The notes beneath the pieces were generated by a model that had not been told where the DNA came from, did no database searches, and was given only the letters and a program-made list of their open reading frames with translations. The position numbers and the translations under genes were made by a program. Source: Sciurus carolinensis (lineage: Eukaryota; Chordata; Mammalia; Rodentia; Sciuridae). From it: a DNA stretch of 64,000 nt. Of the stretch, positions 55,750-64,000 are shown piece after piece (the first letter of the stretch is position 1; the number at the start of each line of letters is the position of its first letter). The stretch spans positions 744,001-808,000 of the forward strand of contig NW_025920104.1 in NCBI RefSeq assembly GCF_902686445.1, in the 5' to 3' direction.

Positions 55750-57855
55750 TTTTTTCTTAAATCTTGTTTTCCCAAAAACAATAATTTTTAAATTCTACAT
55801 TGACAAAAAGGATGTAAATTTGTTGATACTTCTTCATTATCTGGTGCCTTATTTTAATGGTTACATGAAGTCATATTTATTTGAAAGTTCTTTCTATTTA
55901 TTGGTGTGCAGTGACACCTACACCCTTATGGATCTGATTTTTATTGCAATCTGTATAATTTGGCTTGGTTTGTGCCTTTCCACAAATTCTAAGCAGACTG
56001 CTAATTGATTCTGATCCCGTAGTTCCTTTGGCTAATAATAACATTTAATGGTGCCCTAAATCCAGGTTTCCTACAAATCTGATGCTACATTATCCCTGTT
56101 TCAGTATTAGAGGGCAATCTAATTGTAGGGTTTTTTTCTAATTTTTTTATTTTTAATTTTTTTTAGCAACACCATGGTTGGTTTGGTATTCTGCATGCCT
56201 TTTTTAACTACCTAAAAACCATAGTAACTACCTAAAACCCATTGTCAGTCCCTCAAGGCCTGGCCCTGAGATCAGTCTAGGTCCAGTGGTCACTTCCATG
56301 GTAACTTGACTGTGGTCCAGGAATATGAACCTTCCTAATGATCTAATGCCATGCCTGTAGGAATGAATGTTTTCAGGTTGTGGCATGCCTCAAGTCCACA
56401 GCACACTGAGCCATCACAGAACTGGATAACACCAAGACCCATACTAATATTGATTGCCTACTGCTAAGACAGACTCATGGAACAGCAGTGTGGTGACCAG
56501 CTACAAGTGATACTGCCCAGAAGTCCAATGGACTGGGATTGCCTCTTTCCATGTGGCCCTGATTGTTTCAGAGGCTTTGTCCATAAGAACTGGCCTATGG
56601 CTAGAGTACATGAATGTCTTCCCATGTATTCAATTTGAGAAGTCTGTCACTAAATTCTAAGGCACAGTACTGTTCTTGTTGCCCTGAAATCACACCAATG
56701 AATGAAATTTTGTTCCATGCTGTGCTACCTAATGTTGGGATAGTGTTAGTGAAGGCAGTCTCTTGACTTCCCAAGCTGATACTAACCTTGGTTCCACATG
56801 GTGTGGAATTGAGGAGAGTTCTTTCTGCATTCTTCAATGTGTTTCTTTTATTGTTATACTATACAATGCATGGTCCCTTGTCTTGTTCCTTATCTCTTGT
56901 GAAAGCAGTTTAATGATTGTACAGCTGTTGAAATTGGAGTGTCTCTGGAGAGATGATGGGTGGAAGATCTTCCTCAATGGTAATATTGTTTTGCTTTTAT
57001 AGATCCCATTTTTAGAAAATTAACATGCTAGAGGATAACAATTTCAAAATTACAGTTTTGTGATGGTAGGCTAGATCTTCATCATTTTGTTACACACAAT
57101 TTTAAAGGAAAACTTAAATGGTCACACAGGAAACTTAAATGGTCATTTTTCCAAGAAATGAAAACAGTAACTAGTGAGCAAGGGCAATAAATCAAAGAAA
57201 GAAAATTCCAATATTCATTCAAATATAAGATATATATTCTTTCAAACCCTATGCAACACTTTGACAACAAACAAGTTCATCAATTTCTGTAGTGTGGAAA
57301 AAGATTAATATATTTTGTATGGTAATATACAATTTTTATTAAGAATATATAATAAATTAGAATAATTTTTAAAATCAAATTTTACTAATCTTTCACGAAA
57401 TTTTTATTCTTACATGTGAATAAAAATCTTGGCCTAAGTCAGAATTTTATTGACTTACCTAGAAGATTCTAGAAGATTTCTTCTCTAATACAAAGCATAA
57501 TTTAGACTGGAATATTCCATGATTCTACTGCAAGCATATTTTACAAAGAGAATAAGTGAACACTGAGCTCACATAAAGGATTATATATATATAATTTTGT
57601 AATAATCTTTGTGATCATTTGCTAGTTTCTGTAATCATATATCATTGTGTTAGTACTTCAGGTGACTACTTTTCCACCAGCAGTTAAATTGTCAATAAGT
57701 CATTAAACTAAAAATTAGCTTTGATATCAAATTTCAGTTACAAAGTTGGAGAAAAGAGGAAGAATATTTACTCATGCATATAGCTTAGTATAGATGAAAA
57801 ATTCTAATTGATAAATATTAAAAGGAAAACAAATTTATATATCTTAAGTTAGAAC
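55750..57855. other. Unassigned intergenic DNA
   Basis: There is no gene. The part at 56200-57000 is less AT-rich and could be an old element that I do not know. A 21-bp local repeat (GGAAACTTAAATGGTCA-like) occurs at about 57108-57146. Confidence 0.4.
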
Positions 57856-57857
57856 AG

Positions 57858-58247
57858 TGTTGTCAGATGTGGGTTGGCCTCTCGGGAAGGGAGTGAGTGC
57901 GATGGTGCCCCTTTGCCAAGACACTGGGAGCCAGGTTCTGTGACGCAGACTCAATTTATTCAGGAAGTGCAATAGTTTATAGATGAAGTGAGAACCAATC
58001 ATTTTAATGAGATAGCCAGGCCACTGCTCAGGTTACATGTTTATACTACCATACTACAGGGAAGAGCAGACTTCTACTGGGGACCAGGGAGGCCCTAGAG
58101 GCATTGGGTCATCACAGAGTGCTCTCATGTGACATGAAGAGAGCCCAGTGTTCTGTGCTCAAGCCCAGTCCATTCCGTGAATCCATGCCTGGTATACCCC
58201 AGGATTCTCCTCAGAACAGAAAATGAGATTTTTACATTCCCCTTACA
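57858..58247 (-). mobile_element. Solo LTR, inverted (class unknown)
   Basis: The complement starts TGTAAGGGGAATG and ends CATCTGACAACA, giving TG...CA termini over 390 bp. In that orientation it has TCTATAAACTATTG (TATA-like) followed by CTGAATAAATTGAG (polyadenylation signal), as an LTR should. No matching second LTR or TSD was found. It is unrelated by eye to the provirus LTR. Confidence 0.65.
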
Positions 58248-58249
58248 AC

Positions 58250-59635
58250 TACACTGGGAGATCACTGCATTTGAACATTTGAAGTAATTGTTAGTAACAT
58301 AAAGTTTCTTTTGTGTTCTAATTATCACTTATATTGTTGAAAACATTTTTATAAAATTTTTTAATTTAAATGCTTATTTCCAAAAAATTTCTGTTTAACT
58401 AGCAGGCTGAAAATAATGTGTATACTGTATATAAGTTTAATGAGGATTTTGAGAAGCAGAACATGTCACTGGGAACATTCTAGAATAATTTGAAGCTCAA
58501 ATCAAAGGTTGTGAAGAAATATTTTCAATTTTAAAATGTCACTCTCTGATGTCTGTGGTCACCTGTATATGTGTGTAAAAAACAATTCAATTTTAATAAC
58601 AAGAGTAGTTTCATATCCCTTTGGAAATATATATGGCTTGTTCACCAGTATACCATTAGGATCTGAGAATATCTTTCTCATCAGATTGATTTTAAGAGAA
58701 TATCTACTATATAAATAACCAGTAGAACAGTTGTTGAAAATTATAAGATTTGGAAAACAATGATATCTTTTCAATTATGACTGGAAAGTAAAGACAAAGA
58801 CATCAGAAGCAGGTTTGCCTTATCAAGATGTATATTTTTTCTCTTCCACAGTTTTTTCTCTACCACAGTTTTAATGACTTGGAGATGAAGGAATAAAATG
58901 AACTCTCTTGCTCTAAAATAATGGGGTATATTAGATTAAATGTCTAATATCTTCACTAGTAAGTTATTGTTCCCAAAGAATAAACTCAGAACATGGAGCT
59001 TATTGCAACATATATACTGATGCTCCATATTCAGTACTAACCAAATAAGAATTTGAACTTGGTCTTTAGTGCACATTCTTAAAACAATGTTTCCACAGAA
59101 CTCTTCCCCCAGAACACACTAATGGCCAATTGGAGAAATCATTCATGGCTGACAAAAGAAGGAAAGTGCTCAGTTTGGTTTATGCACTGATGAGCTCAGG
59201 GTATAGGTGAAAGTTGAAAATAGACCACCTCCCTTGTTTCAGAACTAAAATATTTTAAACAACACCTGAACTTCAGAGATATCCAAGGTATTAAGACTTT
59301 GCTACAATGACATTATAATGAAAATTACCCCTTGACTCACAAATGTGGTTCACAGATCATTGCTAAATCAAACATTTTCATACTTATACAATTTTATGTT
59401 TATGTAAAGTAAATGAAAACATATACTTAAAACTATTATTTCAATATCTTTTGACAATTTAATTTATTTATTCAGACTCTGTTTTTCTTATTTTAAATAT
59501 TTCTTTTTATATTATTTTAAATCAAAATGTAGACATTGTTCAAGGCAAGCCTTGGCAACATAGCAAGACCCTTTCTTTAAAAATCTATGTATGAAATACA
59601 CGTATGTAAATACAAGTATATATCTTTAAAATTTA
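58250..59635. other. Unassigned AT-rich DNA
   Basis: There is no gene. A short 7SL/B1-like remnant may be present at 59538-59582 (CCTTGGCAACATAGCAAGAC). Confidence 0.4.
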
Positions 59636-59639
59636 ATTC

Positions 59640-60400
59640 TCAGAGTGAAATACATGTTTGTGCATCAAAGGACAAAATGGAATGGAAAGAAAACATTCAG
59701 AATGGTACAAAATATTTGCAAATTACATCCCTATTATGACCTACATCTCAGAAAGTATAAAGAACTCCTACAACTATACAATAACCACAAAATGTCAAAT
59801 AACTTGACCAGAAAATAGGGAAAGGACCTGAATACATGTTTCTCCAAAGAAGTTATATAAAGTACTAACAAGCATATCAAAAGATTTTCTATTTCACTAA
59901 TGATCTGGGAAATGCAAATCAAAACTACAGTGAAGTACTACTTGAGAGTCATTAGCATGACTAAGGAGAGAATGAAGAAAAGCACAAGGAAGTGGAGATT
60001 GCAAAAGAGGAGGAGGAGGAGGAGGAGAAGTAGGAGGAGGAAGAGAAAGCAGACAACAAAGAAAATAAGCATTGGTAAGTGGATAAATTGAAACTGTTGT
60101 TCACTGAGATAGGAATGAAACCTTTTGCAGCCACTATGAAGAACTGTATGGTGTTTCCTCAAACAATTAAAAATAGAATTATCATATGATTCAGTGATTT
60201 CACATCTGAGTATCACCAAATTGATGGCTGAAAAAAATGGAATATATACCAATAATGGACTATTATTTAACCTTAAAAAGGAAGGAAATTCTGATATGTA
60301 ATAAAAATGGATGAATAAGCACCTCATGTTGTTACATAAGCAATCACAAATAGACAAATACTCTACAATTGCATTTACACAACTATGACTTAAAGTGAAT
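59640..60400 (+). mobile_element. Ancient L1 ORF2 C-terminal remnant
   Basis: The order AAAGAACTCCTACAACTATA, then GGGAAATGCAAATCAAAACT, then GCAGCCACTATGAAGAACTG follows the L1 ORF2 3' region. It is decayed and interrupted by a (GGA)n tract. The minus-strand 164-codon frame over it is a by-product of this tract. Confidence 0.72.
60007..60046. repeat. (GGA)n purine tract
   Basis: Repeated AGGAGG units with a few changes are inserted in L1 sequence. Confidence 0.9.
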
Positions 60401-60404
60401 AGCT

Positions 60405-62765
60405 CTTGAAAATATTCCAAGAATCTAAACATTACTTTTCCTATTTTTCATATTTCTTGCAATTTCTTCCAATATAAGAATGCATGTAAACTGGTCAATG
60501 AGTAATTTAAGTTTGCATGTAAAAACTGCAGTCAATTATAGTTTTTCACTTAAAAAAACTCAGGTTATTTGAGTTATAAGCGATGTTGAATTAGCATTTT
60601 TTATATGTTAGAACATCTATCATGTCTTGCCTCTGTGTCCTAAGGGACAACATACAATATTATCTCTAAAACCATTTCACATAGATTTTTGAAAATGTCC
60701 TCATGTGGATGCTGTATTTGTTTAAAAAATTACCTCTCTCATTCTGCTCACCCTGATGTACTAGAATTGTTGCTTCCATTATCTGGTTTTCCCCTCTACT
60801 TTTTTTTTTTAATTCTTGAAAATGAGTAGTGTGAATGATACAAGATTTTATATCCCCATGACACTGCATTGGACCTAACCCAAGCCTGAATCCAAATAAA
60901 TATATGTTGAATAACATATTAATGTATGGTAATAAATATTTATATGCACATACATATTAAATAAATGTATATTCATTTAAGAAAATCAATTGGATAACAT
61001 CCTCCAGCATTATCTAAGAGAGCAGACACCATTTAACCATATTGATTTCAGGATTGTTTAGGCTCACATTAATTAGATTTTGATTCAGTGTTTATGGAGG
61101 TTGACATCTAATAGCTTTCTCAATTCTCTGTAAGACACTGCCTAATTTCCATCCTGTTTTTTTCCTGACTTTCAAGTTGAGGAAATAAGCTCACAGCAAA
61201 ATTCATTTGCTTTATAAAATTCTCTCTCTCCTATCATCAAGGATAATGCCACCAAAGATGCCAGGGAAATATGCTTAAGGTAACTGGGCCTGAGATTTCT
61301 TTTTCAATACCAGAGACCAAAGTATACAATCATATTTGTAATTACTTCATTTAATTTATCCTCCATGTAGAACACTATTTAAATGTTCTAACTAAATGTC
61401 TTATATATGTAAGTAAATCCCATATTTTCTTCCTATGATCACCAAAATTATCCAGTCATAAAAATGATTTCAGTGCCATCTAAAGTCAATATAAGAAATA
61501 ATTACATTTAGGAAAATTAACATTTAGTCCAATCTGTAATGTGCTAAAGTGATGGAGAATATGACAGAACTGTCAGTAAAGTTTTAAATTCCAAATTGCA
61601 CTTTGAAACTTTATAAAATAGCCTCTCTGCTTCAGTTTTTCAAGTATTACTGATAGTGAGGCAACAGTATGTTGTTTACATTCTTTGTTCAATATATTGT
61701 CAAATAAACATTATGGCAGATGTGAAACATAAAGGACATTAATGTCATCTGTCCTCTGACAGTTGATAAAGACCAGTAATCTAAGTCAGGAGTATTTTGC
61801 CACATGGGGCCATATTAGATTGCATATGGCAATCATTGAAATGAGATAGTTCTAAAGGTTAATAAAATGTCTTTTAAAGATACTTCATAGAGTTTCCCCA
61901 GGTGATTAAAGCTATAGGTAAACAAAAGTTTCATCCAGCACTGTCTACTGCTATGTGTCATCCCAGAAATCAGGATCAGTTAAGGATTAATTATGACAGT
62001 TCCTGAATGCTGTCACTCTGACATTGGGGCTGGGGGGTATGGGGATGTCAGCTGCCCCTAGTGCAACAGACCTCTAGTTGATTCTATTGAACTTAAAAAC
62101 AGCATATCTCCTTCACACCATGTTGCCTGCAATTCCTACTCTCTTATCTAATTTGTTTGTGTGTCACAGTAATTTTATCTTCAGATGATAACATTGAAAA
62201 TATAAGGTGATGGTCACTCTGTAGGTGATATTATAATGGTTACTCTGATACACATTTGAACAATTTCAGTATTTCCTAGTGAATTATGAGTGTGCTCACA
62301 AATTTATATCATTGACAGGAATAGGGAATGTGTTTTACCAATTGGAGAATATAAAGATAACTGCAGATATGTCTCAATGTATAAAATTTATGTTCTAATA
62401 TTTAGAATGCAAATTATTTGCAAAATATTTAACATTTTACAAGGTGATGTTTTTGAAAGACAGTTTTATTTTCTTAATGTACTTTTGAAAAATTATAATC
62501 AAAATAAAAATCTGATTATTTATTTTAATGCCATATTTTATGCCCATTTTTTCTCTTACTCTCTCTCACTCTGTCAATAGATACTTTAATAGAATATTGT
62601 CATTCCCCAAATTGAAATCTGCAATTGGGCCAATCTTAAAGAACACAAAGTAAAATAGTGAGAGTTTTAGGATGGATTATTAGTCACAAATAGAATATAT
62701 TAAATGCATTATATCTGACATGTTAGGGAAACTGAATTTCTGCAAAATTTTGTATAAATAGGACA
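60405..62765. other. Unassigned AT-rich DNA
   Basis: I see no gene, RNA gene or named repeat here. Confidence 0.45.
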
Positions 62766-62767
62766 AA

Positions 62768-62960
62768 ATGAGTGCAGGTGCCAAGCCAGAGAGTGAGTGT
62801 GGCAGCTCAGCCTGGGCCTTGGACCTGTGGGACTGGATTTGGGGCATGCAGGAGGGAAAGGGCCAGTGCAGCAGAGCCTGGGAGCACCAGGGCCTCAGCA
62901 GCATCACCTGCAGCCCTGTGCCCTCAGCAGGGCAAAGGCTAGCAGGGGTTCCTGTATAAC
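62768..62960. other. GC-rich segment, origin unknown
   Basis: About 190 bp of GC-rich sequence with CAGCAG/CAGGG-type words lies in AT-rich DNA. Two overlapping plus-strand frames (62768-62959 and 62797-63000) are open, but neither shows a domain. It is not supported as a gene. Confidence 0.4.
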
Positions 62961-62964
62961 AGTG

Positions 62965-64000
62965 ACTATCTTTCCTTCCTTACAATTGCTGTTAGAGTAA
63001 GAACTGGAAAGAAGATATAACTTGATGTTGGCAGTCCTTAGTCATGAAGATGTATGTACCCACATACCCCATATTAGGTTATTCAGTGCCCAGGAATCAG
63101 AAGACATGTAGTGATAGCTCTGGTTTTGCTATTTCTTAGTTGACTTTACTTTCACTGAGTGTTTCTTCATCAGTAAAATTGAGGCTTTTTTTAATGCATC
63201 TTTGTAAACTTTGAAATTCATTTTTTTTCTCTCTGCAAAATTAAGAATTATACCAAATTGAATGAGTATCCTAAAAAAGGAAAAGGGAAACTTTCTACCC
63301 TTCTCATTAATCAGATTCCACAGGAAGTAGCAGAAAGGCAGAAGGATTAAATGATATTTTTTTTTCTGATCATTGTTAGCAGTGTCTGTTCTTTGAGACA
63401 GTCAGACTTAAAATATTTTGAAAACAATGATGCTTCTGATACTGAGACCTCAAAGGACATGCCAAAATTTACAGATGGAATCAATGCCAGAAATGGAACT
63501 TAAAACAATCTTATTCCCACCCCTGTGCATAGAATTATAGACCACACTGCCCTTTCTACAGAAAATCTGCTGGTGTAGAAATCTGTGAAGAATGTGACTC
63601 TCTGTAATCAATCATTCAGCAAACTTAAGAGGAGAGTTCAATAGAAGTTCACACAACCATAGATGTCCCCATTGCTTGTGATTTCTGAGGATTATGACAT
63701 ACAGACAGAACCCAATTCCTCTAGGAGCCTCCAAGACCAAACTGATGAAAGTCACCAGCTAAACTTTGTAAAATTTGTGACAAAAGCAAAGCTTTGAATG
63801 GGACTGCTTAGCAGAAAAGACTTTTACTGAGAGATACTAGCAGTGGCCTCCATAAATGTAAACTTTTTGAATTCAATAGTCAGTATTTTTCTGACTTAAA
63901 ACAGTATATGGTCCTTGAAGCCTAAACACACAGATTCAAATGAGTGTCAAGTGTGCAAGGAAAGCTTCTTTACTAACATGTTTCTGATCAAACATGCCAA
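62965..64000. other. Unassigned intergenic DNA
   Basis: A weak MIR-like patch lies near 63110-63185. Nothing else is recognisable up to the window end. Confidence 0.4.

Noticed and set aside
59938..60432. 164-codon minus-strand open frame
   Set aside because: It exists because the complement of the (GGA)n tract lacks stops; the leucine run and L1 background show it is not a gene.
62768..63000. Small secreted or regulatory protein gene
   Set aside because: Two overlapping frames of similar length with no signal peptide or splice context; GC composition alone explains the open frames.

Overview
The window is AT-rich, gene-poor mammalian chromosomal DNA, most likely from a squirrel-family rodent (Sciuridae). 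The evidence is many tRNA-derived ID SINEs, several dimeric SINEs with a 7SL/B1-like left half and an ID-like right half, and rodent-type LINE-1 copies of several ages. I see no host protein-coding gene with introns, no bacterial features, no CRISPR and no functional RNA gene. Almost everything recognisable is retrotransposed.

Layout. 1-750: minus-strand processed pseudogene of MCTS1. 896-1487: ERV-L (MLT2-type) LTR with microsatellites. 2845-4390: 53-bp tandem duplication, MaLR LTR fragment and two L1 3' ends. 5169-5266: decayed U6 snRNA copy. 5428-7920: SINEs. 8000-11980: mostly unassigned. 11985-15333: old L1 ORF2 remnant. 15.3-21.7 kb: unassigned, with L2, MaLR and DNA-transposon relics. 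21701-27780: full-length L1 with 5'UTR monomers, an intact 342-codon ORF1 and a multiply frameshifted ORF2, followed by a 93-nt segment and a second poly-A tract. 28.1-34.9 kb: SINEs, a MIR and unassigned DNA. 35040-38290: old L1 carrying a 340-bp retrocopy with a target-site duplication (TSD). 39.3-42.9 kb: SINEs and an older L1. 42890-43140: small GC-rich island. 45546-54567: complete betaretrovirus-like provirus. 54574-60400: tandem CCAAT/octamer repeats, L1 relics and a solo LTR. The last 3.6 kb is mostly unassigned.

The outstanding element is the provirus. It has two nearly identical LTRs (930 and 928 bp), a perfect 6-bp TSD, a tRNA-Lys1,2-type primer-binding site, a polypurine tract and four uninterrupted reading frames. 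These are gag (610 aa), pro (dUTPase plus aspartic protease), pol (reverse transcriptase, RNase H, integrase) and env (672 aa). Gag, pro and pol lie in successive -1 frames. The gag-pro junction has an A AAA AAC slippery heptamer followed by a well-formed predicted H-type pseudoknot. The pro-pol overlap has no canonical heptamer. Env is of the MMTV/HML type, with a long basic leader reminiscent of Rem/Rec signal peptides. LTR divergence (4-7 substitutions and 4 single-base indels in about 930 bp) indicates recent integration on a mammalian timescale. Whether it is expressed or polymorphic cannot be read from sequence.

All coordinates were read by eye. Edges of old repeats may be off by tens of bases, and family names for them are by similarity to remembered consensus patterns, not by a search.
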